Shown here: one piece after another, positions 39,771 to 46,663 of the stretch
How the letters are laid out: every line of letters starts with the position of its first letter
Numbering within the stretch: position 1 is the stretch's first letter
From: Candidatus Dormiibacterota bacterium
GTDB taxonomy: Bacteria; Vulcanimicrobiota; Vulcanimicrobiia; Vulcanimicrobiales; Vulcanimicrobiaceae
Direction of reading: 5' to 3'
Length of the DNA: 46,663 nucleotides
Assembly: GCA_035532035.1 (NCBI GenBank)
Contig: DATKRS010000032.1
Location: 1 to 46,663 of the forward strand
Position numbers and translations under genes: made by a program
Notes under the pieces: model-generated
Told to the model about the DNA's origin: nothing
The model's input: the letters and a program-made list of their open reading frames with translations, nothing else
Databases searched by the model: none

Positions 39771-40015
39771 CGCACGTACTTCTTGTGCACGTAGCCGATG
39801 ATCGCATCGTCGTCGTCGGCGATCTTCACGTCGCCGTCGACCATCGATGGAATCCCGGTCGTGCCGAAGGTCTCTTGCAGGAGCGTGCGCTCGGAGTGAT
39901 CGCGCGGAACGTTCACGATCGTGTAGTCGAGCAAGAGATCGGTCATGGCCGATCGCACGCGCGCGCAGTAGGGGCACCATTCGGCTTGATAGAGCACGAT
40001 ATCCGTTTTCGTCAT
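39767..40015 (-). CDS. Glutaredoxin-like thiol-disulfide protein
   Basis: 82-residue thioredoxin-fold protein with the dithiol active site CPYC at 14-17 (EWCPYCARV), the cis-proline loop TGIPSMV and a C-terminal acidic stretch DDDDAIIGY. It may act in ribonucleotide reductase recycling or other disulfide exchange; NrdH-like and Grx-like types are both possible, and IVNVPRDHSER favours a glutaredoxin/NrdH hybrid. It is coupled at both ends, ATGA with arginase and TTGA with the DUF4870 gene. Confidence 0.88.
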   Translation of the reverse strand: MTKTDIVLYQAEWCPYCARVRSAMTDLLLDYTIVNVPRDHSERTLLQETFGTTGIPSMVDGDVKIADDDDAIIGYVHKKYVR

Positions 40016-40878
40016 AGGATGGATTTCCCCAGTCCCGAGCAGACGAGGCCCACGGCGAGCGACGCCGTCTGGTTCGATCGGTCGAGGATGGGGTTGATCT
40101 CGACCATTTCCATGGAGCCCAGACGGCCGGTCTCTGCGAGCATCTCCATCGCCAAGTGACCTTCGCGATAACTCAGGCCGCCTTTGACGGGCGTGCCGGT
40201 TCCGGGCGCCTCGCTCGGATCGATGCCGTCCAAATCGAACGAAACGTGCATGGGACGGTCATCCGCGCCCGCGATGCGCAACGCCTCCTCCATGACGCGC
40301 GCCATTCCGAAGCGATCGACCTCGGTCATGGAGAACGCGCGAATGCCGCGCTCGCGCAGGATGCGCTTCTCCGCTTCGTCGACGTCCCGCAAGCCGATGA
40401 GCACCGTTTGCTCGGCACGCGCGTCACCGCGCTCCAGCGCGAACCAGAGCGGCATTCCGTGCACGTTTCCGGTGCGAGAGCTATCCGGGCTGTTGATGTC
40501 CGCGTGCGCGTCGATCCAGATGAGCCCGGCAGGGCGCTCGTAGGCCGCGCGCAGACCGGCAAGCGTCCCCATCGCGATCGAATGATCTCCCCCGAGCACC
40601 ACCGGCAGGCCTCCGTCGCGCACGACGCGCTCGACGACCCCGGCAAGGCGCCCGCACACCTCGTCGATGACGTCGTAATACCGCACCTGCTGATCGCCGC
40701 TCTGCATCGCCTCGCGGATCGGCACGTAGAGGTTGCCGTGGTCCACGACGCGCTGTATTCCAAGCGCGGTGAGCCGGTCGTGAAGGCGCGCGTAGCGAAC
40801 GGCGGACGGCCCCATATCGACGCCGCGCCTGCTCGCTCCGAGATCCATCGGCACGCCGACGACGTCGACGCGATTCAC
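40012..40878 (-). CDS. rocF: Arginase
   Basis: Binuclear manganese ureohydrolase converting arginine to ornithine and urea; 288 residues, usual length. Metal ligands are H99 (GGDHS), D123, H125 and D127 (WIDAHAD), and D215 and D217 (SFDLDGIDP). The substrate loop NSPDSSRTGNVHGMPLWF is arginase-like rather than agmatinase-like. GTG 40878 overlaps the DUF5069 stop; a nine-codon longer reading from GTG 40905 would invade that gene. No urease or ornithine pathway gene is nearby, so its physiological link is unclear. Confidence 0.93.
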   Translation of the reverse strand: MNRVDVVGVPMDLGASRRGVDMGPSAVRYARLHDRLTALGIQRVVDHGNLYVPIREAMQSGDQQVRYYDVIDEVCGRLAGVVERVVRDGGLPVVLGGDHSIAMGTLAGLRAAYERPAGLIWIDAHADINSPDSSRTGNVHGMPLWFALERGDARAEQTVLIGLRDVDEAEKRILRERGIRAFSMTEVDRFGMARVMEEALRIAGADDRPMHVSFDLDGIDPSEAPGTGTPVKGGLSYREGHLAMEMLAETGRLGSMEMVEINPILDRSNQTASLAVGLVCSGLGKSIL

Positions 40879-41330
40879 AATCCGTCGACCGCTCGCGACG
40901 GCCACAGCACTTTGATCGCCCGTGCAAAGGCGGCCGAGCCCCAGCGCAGCGGCACGCGTACGGGCATCCAGCGGCGGCCGAGATACCCGTCGTCGAGGTC
41001 GATGACGAAGAGAAAGGGCGCCTGCCGGCGCACGAGCGCGTCGCTCCAGATGCGCGCGGCGCGAACGCCTTCGGGCGAGCGCGCCTGCAGAGCCGCGAGA
41101 ACGTCGCCGTCGGCCGGCGCGTTCGAGACGATTCGTGCGAACTCGCGATGCCCTATCCGGAGCTCTCGCAACAGCGCGCGATCCATCGGGCTCTGGCCGT
41201 AGAAGTAGTCGCCCAGCTTGCCGTCGATCGCCGCCCGCGCCTTGTCGATGAGCCTTGGCAGCCAGCGAATCTGACCGAGCGACTCACTCCAGCGGCGCGG
41301 CGGGCCGCGGCGCAGATCTGGCACGCTCAT
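40875..41330 (-). CDS. DUF5069 protein
   Basis: 151-residue protein with the DUF5069 pattern: PPRRWSESLGQIRWLPRLIDKARAAIDGKLGDYFYG, then SPMDRALLRELRIGHREFARIV, and PEGVRAARIWSDALVRR. Function is unknown. There is no signal peptide or membrane span in its core, though the C-terminus adds an unusual 45-residue hydrophobic-basic tail. It is the first gene of a minus-strand operon leading to arginase and is 72 bases from the divergent importer operon. The start is ATG 41330. Confidence 0.75.
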   Translation of the reverse strand: MSVPDLRRGPPRRWSESLGQIRWLPRLIDKARAAIDGKLGDYFYGQSPMDRALLRELRIGHREFARIVSNAPADGDVLAALQARSPEGVRAARIWSDALVRRQAPFLFVIDLDDGYLGRRWMPVRVPLRWGSAAFARAIKVLWPSRAVDGL

Positions 41331-41402
41331 GCAACGCGGTTACTCTCCCCTGCCCCATTCTCCCGCAGGCGTCGGGCGCATTGCGGACGTACTTCGGCGG
41401 GA

Positions 41403-42428
41403 ATGCCTCCGTCGCGGTTGCTGTTTGCAGCCCTCGCCGCCGCTCTCGTTCTTCCGAGTTGCGCCTGGCATCATCGCGGCCCGAGGCCCGGACAACTCAC
41501 GCTCGGTATGGTCACCGACGTGGGAGGCCTCGGCGACCGATCCTTCAACGACTCCGCGTACCGCGGGTTGCTCGCGTCGCAGGCACGGCTCGGTGCGTAC
41601 ATCCAGGTTCTGCAGTCGCGCTCCGCCGCCGATTACCAACCGAACTTGAGCGCGCTTTCGAACCTGCATTTCGACATGATCTACGCAATCGGATTTCTCA
41701 TGAGCCGCGATCTGGACGAAGTCGCGCAAGCCAATCCGTCGCAGCACTATGCGATCATCGATGCGGTGGTTCCAGATCCGAACGTCGTCTCCGTGACGTT
41801 CAAAGAGGAGGACGGATCGTTCCTCGCGGGAGCGCTCGCGGCCATGGTGTCGCGAACCCATCACATCGCGTTTCTCGGCGGCCAAGACATTCCGCTGCTG
41901 GAGAAATTCGAGGCTGGGTTCGTCGCGGGCGCGCACGAGGTCGATCCGCGCACGCGCGTCGACGTCAAGTACGTCGGCAGCTTCGACGACGTCGCAGCCG
42001 GCAAAGAGCTGACGGATCTTCTCTTCGACGACGGCGCCGACATCGTCTATGCGGCCGCCGGCAAGGCGACGCTCGGTGCCATCGATTCGGTGAAGCAGCG
42101 CACCGGCGACTACGTCATCGGCGTCGACTCGGACCAAGACGGGCTCGCACCGGGAAAAATTCTCACGTCGATGGTCAAGAAAGTGAACGTCGCGGTCTTC
42201 GACGTCGCCAAAGCCATTCAAAGCGGACATCCGTTAACCGGCCATCTCGTGCTCGGCCTCAAGCAACACGCGATCGGTCTCACGGATTTTCGATACACGA
42301 AGGCAGCCATCGGTCCTACGCGACTCGCCCGTCTCGCGCGCATCGAGCGCGCCATCGAAGACGGCAGGATATCGCCGCCGTACACGCGCGCAGGCGAAGC
42401 CACGTTCCGCCGGGTGCCGCTGCCATGA
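41403..42428 (+). CDS. BMP/Med-family substrate-binding lipoprotein
   Basis: 341-residue periplasmic binding protein of an ABC importer in the basic membrane protein family. The lipobox LPSC (residues 17-20) follows a short signal peptide, so it is lipid-anchored. Family motifs GMVTDVGGLGDRSFNDSAYRG (about 35-55), FKEEDGSFLAGALAAMVS, KFEAGFVAGA, VYAAAGKATLGAI and GVDSDQDGLAPGKILTSMVKKV are all present. BMP proteins bind purine nucleosides in spirochaetes and Bacillus (NupN). ATG 41403 opens a four-gene operon and its stop overlaps the ATPase gene. Confidence 0.92.
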   Translation: MPPSRLLFAALAAALVLPSCAWHHRGPRPGQLTLGMVTDVGGLGDRSFNDSAYRGLLASQARLGAYIQVLQSRSAADYQPNLSALSNLHFDMIYAIGFLMSRDLDEVAQANPSQHYAIIDAVVPDPNVVSVTFKEEDGSFLAGALAAMVSRTHHIAFLGGQDIPLLEKFEAGFVAGAHEVDPRTRVDVKYVGSFDDVAAGKELTDLLFDDGADIVYAAAGKATLGAIDSVKQRTGDYVIGVDSDQDGLAPGKILTSMVKKVNVAVFDVAKAIQSGHPLTGHLVLGLKQHAIGLTDFRYTKAAIGPTRLARLARIERAIEDGRISPPYTRAGEATFRRVPLP

Positions 42429-43861
42429 CGGCGCCGGTACTGCGGCTGCGGGGCATTCGCAAAGCCTTTCCGGGCGTCGTCGCCGTCGACGGCGTCGACC
42501 TGGATCTCTTCGCGGGCGAGATACACGCGCTCGTCGGCGAGAACGGCGCGGGAAAGTCGACGCTCGCCGCCATCGCGTTCGGCGAGCTGCGGCAGGACGC
42601 CGGAACGGTCGAAGCGCACGGCAGCGTCGGGCTCGTTCACCAGCACTTCGAGCTCGTCGGCAGGCTGCGCGTCTGGCAGAACGTCTTGCTCGGTCGCGAG
42701 CCGCGCCGCGGCTGGCGCGTCGATGCTGCTGCGGCGCGCGCGCGCGTCCGCGACCTCGCCGCGGCAAACAACTTGATCGTCGACCCGGACGCGTTCGTCG
42801 ACCAGCTGCCCATCGGCGTTCAGCAGCGGGTAGAGCTGCTGCGCGAGCTGGAGCGCGAACCCACGGTACTACTGCTCGACGAGCCGACGGCGGCGCTCGC
42901 TCCGGCGGAGATCGAGGGGTTCTTTGCGACCATCGTCGCGCTCGCGCGGCGCGGCACGTCGGTTTTGATCGTCACGCACAAACTCCAGGAGGTTATCTCG
43001 TACAGCGCGCGCGTCAGCGTGATGCGCCACGGGAAGATCGTCGCGGCGATGCAAACCGAAGGCACGAGCATCGACGAGATCGCGCAAGCGATGGTGGGCG
43101 GAGAACTTCCGAAGGTCGCCCAGCGAAAGCAGACGACGCTCGAACCGTGTCTCTGCGTTGAAGGGCTGCGTGCCGGTACGGCAGTCGGCGGCGCAAGCGA
43201 TATCTCACTCGACGTTCGCGCGGGAGAGATCGTGGGGATCGCCGGGGTCGAGGGCAACGGGCAGACTGCGCTCGCCGACGCCATCGCCGGAATGATTCCG
43301 TATCGCGGTACCGTGCGGCTCGCATCCCGCACTCCGGCAAAGACGCGGGCAGCGATGGGGGTCATTCCGCAGGACCGGCACGTCGAAGGCCTGATCTTGA
43401 ACTTCACGGTCGTCGAGAACGCGATTCTCGGACGTCAAAACCGCCCCGGCGTTCGCCACGGGGCCTTCCTCGACAAGGCGCGCGCGCGAAGCGACGCGCG
43501 CGCAATCGTCGAACGCTTCGACGTTCGCGCCGCGTCGCTCGACGTGAAAGTGCGCACTCTCTCCGGCGGAAACCAGCAGAAGCTGCTCGTCGGGCGCGCG
43601 CTCATCGACGGGCCGCCGTTCGTGCTGGCCTACAACCCGACGCGAGGCATCGACGTGGGCGCCGCCGCACTCGTTCAGTCGCGGCTCATCGAAGCGCGTA
43701 ACGCCGGTACGGCGGTGCTGCTCATCTCCTTCGACCTGGACGAGATCCTCGCGCTGGCCGACCGCGTGATCGTTATGTATCGCGGAGAGATCGCCGGTGA
43801 GTTCGACCGCGCGAGCGTCGACCGCGGCGTCATCGGTCGCCTCATGGCGGGGTCTCGATGA
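42425..43861 (+). CDS. Nucleoside ABC importer, tandem ATPase (NupO type)
   Basis: 478-residue protein with two ABC domains. Domain 1 has Walker A GENGAGKST (38-46), VHQHFELVGRL, Walker B TVLLLDEPTAAL (147-158) and an unusual signature PIGVQQRVELL (LSGGQ lost). Domain 2 has a degenerate Walker A GVEGNGQT (274-281) lacking lysine, IPQDRHVEGLI and an intact signature LSGGNQQKLLVGRAL. This asymmetry is normal for RbsA/NupO-type importers. ATG 42425 overlaps the lipoprotein stop. Confidence 0.92.
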   Translation: MTAPVLRLRGIRKAFPGVVAVDGVDLDLFAGEIHALVGENGAGKSTLAAIAFGELRQDAGTVEAHGSVGLVHQHFELVGRLRVWQNVLLGREPRRGWRVDAAAARARVRDLAAANNLIVDPDAFVDQLPIGVQQRVELLRELEREPTVLLLDEPTAALAPAEIEGFFATIVALARRGTSVLIVTHKLQEVISYSARVSVMRHGKIVAAMQTEGTSIDEIAQAMVGGELPKVAQRKQTTLEPCLCVEGLRAGTAVGGASDISLDVRAGEIVGIAGVEGNGQTALADAIAGMIPYRGTVRLASRTPAKTRAAMGVIPQDRHVEGLILNFTVVENAILGRQNRPGVRHGAFLDKARARSDARAIVERFDVRAASLDVKVRTLSGGNQQKLLVGRALIDGPPFVLAYNPTRGIDVGAAALVQSRLIEARNAGTAVLLISFDLDEILALADRVIVMYRGEIAGEFDRASVDRGVIGRLMAGSR

Positions 43862-44898
43862 AGCGCGCTATCGCATTCCTGTCCGGCCCGTTCGGCGCCG
43901 TCGCGCTCGTCGTCGTGCTGATGTCGATCGCAATGATGATTGCCGGCACGAGCCCGATCGACGGCTTTCGCGCGCTGATTCTCGGCTCTCTCGGCGGGCG
44001 CAGTCAGCTCGGCGAAACGCTCGTCGCCACGACCGCACTGCTCTTCCCGTCGCTCGGCGTTGCATTCGCGTTCCGCGCCGGGCTGTTCAACATCGGAGCC
44101 GAAGGACAACTGCTCGTAGGCGGGATGCTGGCCGGCGCCGCAGGCGCGGCATTCGTCATGCCGCCGTTCGCGGCCATCGTCGTCATGCTCGCGCTGGGCG
44201 CGGTCGGCGGCGGGCTCTGGGGCGCGATCGCAGGGTGGATGAAGGCGAAGCTGCATGCAAGCGAGATTATCTCGACGCTGATGCTCAACTTCGTTGCGCA
44301 GTACGTCACGCTCTATCTCGTTAGCGGTCCGCTCAAGGGGCCCGCGGCGACGGGTGCCGAGACGGCGTGGCTGCCGGCGAGCTATTGGCTGCCGACGCTG
44401 CTCCCACACACGCGCCTGTCGATCGCATTGCTTCTCGCCGCCGCGATCGCCGTCGCTCTGCAGTTCCTCTTCGCGCGCACGGTGTTCGGGTACGATTTGC
44501 GCGCCGCCGGTGAAGCGCCGGAAGCGGCGCGCCGCAACGGCGTGAACCTGCCGCGCTTGACGTGGCTCGCGCTCGCGATCTCGGGTGCGATCGCCGGCGT
44601 CGGCGGCGCGACGATCGTCACGGGCGAGCTGCACCGCTTCAACACGCAGCTCTCGCCGGGGTACGGCTTCATCGCAATCGCCGTCGCGCTCGTCGGCGAT
44701 CTCGATCCGATAAAAGTGTGCTTTGCCTCGTTTCTCTTCGGCATTCTCGAAGCCGGAGGCCTCGCGATGCAGGCGAGCGCGCAGGTCCCCAAGGACGCGA
44801 TCCACGTCATCGAAGGGCTGATCATCCTCGTGCTGGCGGCGCGCCGCTACGTCGCGCAACGCAGCGAGCGGGTTGCGGAGGCTGCGGCGAGCGTATGA
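43858..44898 (+). CDS. Nucleoside ABC importer permease (NupP type)
   Basis: 346-residue permease of the BPD_transp_2 family with about nine spans. Signature segments are LRFxxGLFNIGAEGQLL-like FRAGLFNIGAEGQLLVGG (about 76-93), ISTLMLNFVAQYV and GYDLRAAGEAPEAARRNGVNL, then SPGYGFIAIAVALVGDLDPI. It forms half of the channel with the next gene. It overlaps both neighbours by four bases. Confidence 0.92.
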   Translation: MKRAIAFLSGPFGAVALVVVLMSIAMMIAGTSPIDGFRALILGSLGGRSQLGETLVATTALLFPSLGVAFAFRAGLFNIGAEGQLLVGGMLAGAAGAAFVMPPFAAIVVMLALGAVGGGLWGAIAGWMKAKLHASEIISTLMLNFVAQYVTLYLVSGPLKGPAATGAETAWLPASYWLPTLLPHTRLSIALLLAAAIAVALQFLFARTVFGYDLRAAGEAPEAARRNGVNLPRLTWLALAISGAIAGVGGATIVTGELHRFNTQLSPGYGFIAIAVALVGDLDPIKVCFASFLFGILEAGGLAMQASAQVPKDAIHVIEGLIILVLAARRYVAQRSERVAEAAASV

Positions 44899-45785
44899 CG
44901 GAGCTGCTATTGACGCTCTTGCTGCTGACGCTGGTGAAGTCGGCGCCGATCATCTACGCCGCACTCGGCGGCGTGATTTCGGAACGCTCGGGCGTCATCA
45001 ACATCGGCCTAGAGGGCATGATGGCCGCCGGCGCGTTCGCCGCAGTCGTCGCGTCGTATTTTGCAAACGACGGCGTCGTGGGACTGGTCGCCGGCGTTGC
45101 CGCAGGCGCCTTCGTCGGTCTCGTGCTGGCAATCGCGGCGACGAAATTCAAAGTCGATCAAATCGTCGCCGGCACCGGCATCAACCTCATCTGCGCGGGA
45201 GGCGCTGCGTACGGGCTCGTGCTCATCTTCAATCAGCCGGGCGCATCGAGGACGGTGCCGCCGCTCGGTGGCATCAACATTCCCCATCTGAACATGAACC
45301 TCGGCGAAGCAATCCTGATCGCCTTGGCGTTTGCGCTTGCGATCGCGCTGCATTGGGTACTCTACCGCACGCCGTGGGGCTTGCGCGTGCGCGCGACCGG
45401 CGAAAACCCGCTCGCCGTCAAATCCGCGGGACTCGATCCGTTGCGCTTTCGCCTGCTGGCCGTAACCGCGAGCGGCGCGCTCGCGGGACTCGGCGGCGCG
45501 TTCCTATCCATCGGCGAGCTTTCGATCTACTCAGACGGCATGACCGCCGGTCGCGGCTTCATAGCGCTTGCAGCGGTGATCTTCGGCCGCTGGACGCCGC
45601 TCGGGGCAATGGGCGCCGCAATCGTCTTCGGCTTCTTCGAAGCCCTTCAGGACGTACTGCAGGGCCGCTTCGCGTGGCTGCCCGCCGACGCGCTCTCCGC
45701 GCTTCCGTACGTCGCAGCGCTCGTCGCGCTCGCGGGCATCACGGGCCGCGTGCGCGCTCCCGCCTCGGACGGCGTGCCGTATTGA
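44895..45785 (+). CDS. Nucleoside ABC importer permease (NupQ type)
   Basis: 296-residue second permease of the importer. Family segments are VISERSGVINIGLEGMMAAGAF (about 27-48), DQIVAGTGINLICAGG, LRVRATGENPLAVKSAGLDP, LAGLGGAFLSIGELSIYSDGMTAGRGFIALAAVIFGRW and a final span. It is shorter than the first permease, as usual for NupQ. It ends the operon; the following 72 bases hold only a weak CCCAA/TTGGG stem. Confidence 0.92.
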   Translation: MTELLLTLLLLTLVKSAPIIYAALGGVISERSGVINIGLEGMMAAGAFAAVVASYFANDGVVGLVAGVAAGAFVGLVLAIAATKFKVDQIVAGTGINLICAGGAAYGLVLIFNQPGASRTVPPLGGINIPHLNMNLGEAILIALAFALAIALHWVLYRTPWGLRVRATGENPLAVKSAGLDPLRFRLLAVTASGALAGLGGAFLSIGELSIYSDGMTAGRGFIALAAVIFGRWTPLGAMGAAIVFGFFEALQDVLQGRFAWLPADALSALPYVAALVALAGITGRVRAPASDGVPY

Positions 45786-45839
45786 CCCAATCCGAACGTG
45801 GGTTGGGGCGCTTGACTCTAGTCCGCCGTTGCGACGGTG

Positions 45840-45848
45840 TGCTACAAT
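45840..45848 (+). promoter_or_regulatory. Extended -10 promoter for the beta-lactamase-fold gene
   Basis: TGCTACAAT (TG at 45840-45841, hexamer TACAAT at 45843-45848) is a good extended -10. Transcription would start near 45855, only about three bases before the GTG at 45858, so the mRNA may be leaderless or nearly so. Confidence 0.4.
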
Positions 45849-45857
45849 CCGAGCATC

Positions 45858-46663
45858 GTGGCGTCCGGTCGGCGTAGCAGCGCCTTTCGCTTTGCCATTG
45901 TCGCGATCTGCGCGATCGTGCTGATGCCGCTTGCAGCGAGCGCCGCACCAGAGCCCTTACGCCAGATGCGCGCCGAGATCCGGCACCTTGCTTCGCATCT
46001 TCCCGCAGAGACGGCGTTCGAGGTAATGGACCTCTCGAGCGGTTTGGTTGCCGGTTACAACGCCGGCGCCTCGATGCCGGCCGCGTCGACGATCAAAGTT
46101 GCGGTCATGGTCGAGGTGTTCAAGCAGCTCGAGCGCGGCGACTTCTCGCTCGAGCATCGCGTCGTGTTACGAGCGAGCGACAAAGATAACGGCTCCGGAG
46201 ATCTCTGCGACGAGCCGGCCGGTAGCGCGTACTCCGTCGCCGCCTTGCTCTCGCGGATGATCGACGTCAGCGACAACACCGCCGCGAACATGCTCATTCG
46301 CCTCGTCGGTAGGCAGCACATCAATCGCGACATGCGCCGGCTCGGCCTGCATCATACGTATCTCACGAACTACATCCGCACGGACGGCTGGGCGATTCGC
46401 AGCCAGCTGCGCAGCTCGCCCGCAGATATGGTACATCTGCTCGCGCTGATGGCGGAGCGCAAACTCGTCGACGCCTGGTCGTCGAACGAGATGGTCTCGA
46501 TTCTCGAGGACGACGAGATCAACACGCTCCTGCCGCAACCGCTGCCCGACGACGTGCTCGTCGCGCACAAGACCGGCAGTCTCTTCGACACGCTCGACGA
46601 CGTCGGCATCGTGTACGCCGACGGCGCCCCGTACGTCATCGCCGTCATGACCACAGCGCTTCC
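45858..46663 (+). CDS. Serine beta-lactamase/class A-like exported protein (3' truncated by window)
   Basis: At least 268 residues, cut by the window end. A signal peptide (about 1-30, ending AASAA) is followed by a class A-type fold with STIK (S77, K80), SDN (138-140) and KTG (238-240), the three motifs of serine beta-lactamases and DD-peptidases. The general-base ExxLN of the omega loop of true class A enzymes is not visible near 165-180. It could therefore be a DD-peptidase-like or otherwise altered member instead of a working beta-lactamase. GTG 45858 is the only start that keeps the signal peptide; no Shine-Dalgarno precedes it. Confidence 0.8.
   Translation, partial: MASGRRSSAFRFAIVAICAIVLMPLAASAAPEPLRQMRAEIRHLASHLPAETAFEVMDLSSGLVAGYNAGASMPAASTIKVAVMVEVFKQLERGDFSLEHRVVLRASDKDNGSGDLCDEPAGSAYSVAALLSRMIDVSDNTAANMLIRLVGRQHINRDMRRLGLHHTYLTNYIRTDGWAIRSQLRSSPADMVHLLALMAERKLVDAWSSNEMVSILEDDEINTLLPQPLPDDVLVAHKTGSLFDTLDDVGIVYADGAPYVIAVMTTAL

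Noticed and set aside
45812-45817. TTGACT as -35 for the beta-lactamase-fold gene
   Set aside because: It is 25 bases from the TACAAT hexamer, too far for a sigma70 promoter; the extended -10 explains the site better.
1-46663. Mobile element, prophage or plasmid origin for the window
   Set aside because: No transposase, integrase, terminal repeats or replication genes are seen; only the MT-A70 gene shows a hint of transfer.

Overview
High-GC, gene-dense chromosomal DNA. Genes are mostly stacked with 4-base ATGA/GTGA/TTGA or TGATG stop-start overlaps, and GTG starts are common. No gene-free stretch exceeds about 190 bases. A secretin, a Tat translocase, menaquinone genes and a Ccs-type cytochrome c assembly pair point to an aerobic or facultatively respiring bacterium with an outer membrane. 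The gene content and fusions suggest an uncultured-lineage phylum such as Eremiobacterota/WPS-2, but that placement is inference and no phylogenetic marker was run. I saw no rRNA, tRNA, CRISPR array, transposase or integrase.

Layout. 1-3551: nicotinamidase coupled to an NCS1 permease, then a MalT-ATPase/BTAD regulator preceded by two 11-bp-spaced heptamers that look like a SARP operator. 3561-15452: a complete Tad/Flp pilus locus in two divergent arms. The minus arm runs secreted protein, Flp, terminator, Flp, prepilin peptidase, CpaB, a TadZ-TadA fusion, TadB, TadC, second prepilin peptidase, DUF192. The plus arm runs secretin, third Flp, TadE, TadG, TadE. 15449-17311: a large unknown membrane protein with an apparent internal duplication. 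17374-21362: rsmI, metG, tatD and a convergent PLD-like gene.

21421-28785 reads as a quinol-to-cytochrome-c module: menaquinone methyltransferase, polyprenyl diphosphate synthase, TatA, TatC, ResB, CcsA, a Rieske protein with a twin-arginine leader, and one polypeptide joining full-length cytochrome b to cytochrome c. Here the Qo motif reads PAWY instead of PEWY. Two 76-bp direct repeats around a hairpin follow and run into the 3' end of an ArnT-like glycosyltransferase gene. 30617-38646 is the tetrapyrrole operon: Met8-HemC fusion, HemB, HemL, Rex, HemA, CobA-HemD fusion and a DUF92/VTE6-like membrane protein. It holds every step from glutamyl-tRNA to uroporphyrinogen III plus the branch toward sirohaem, with a NADH/NAD+ sensor inside.

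38638-41330 is a minus-strand operon (DUF5069, arginase, glutaredoxin-like, DUF4870) ending in an MT-A70 methyltransferase gene of visibly lower GC. 41403-45785 is a BMP/Nup-type nucleoside ABC importer. The window ends inside a serine beta-lactamase-fold gene driven by an extended -10 promoter almost on top of its start codon.

Most unusual points: the TadZ-TadA and Met8-HemC fusions, the PAWY cytochrome b-c fusion, the reversed-order BTAD regulator with its candidate operator, the pilin attenuator and the 76-bp palindromic repeats.
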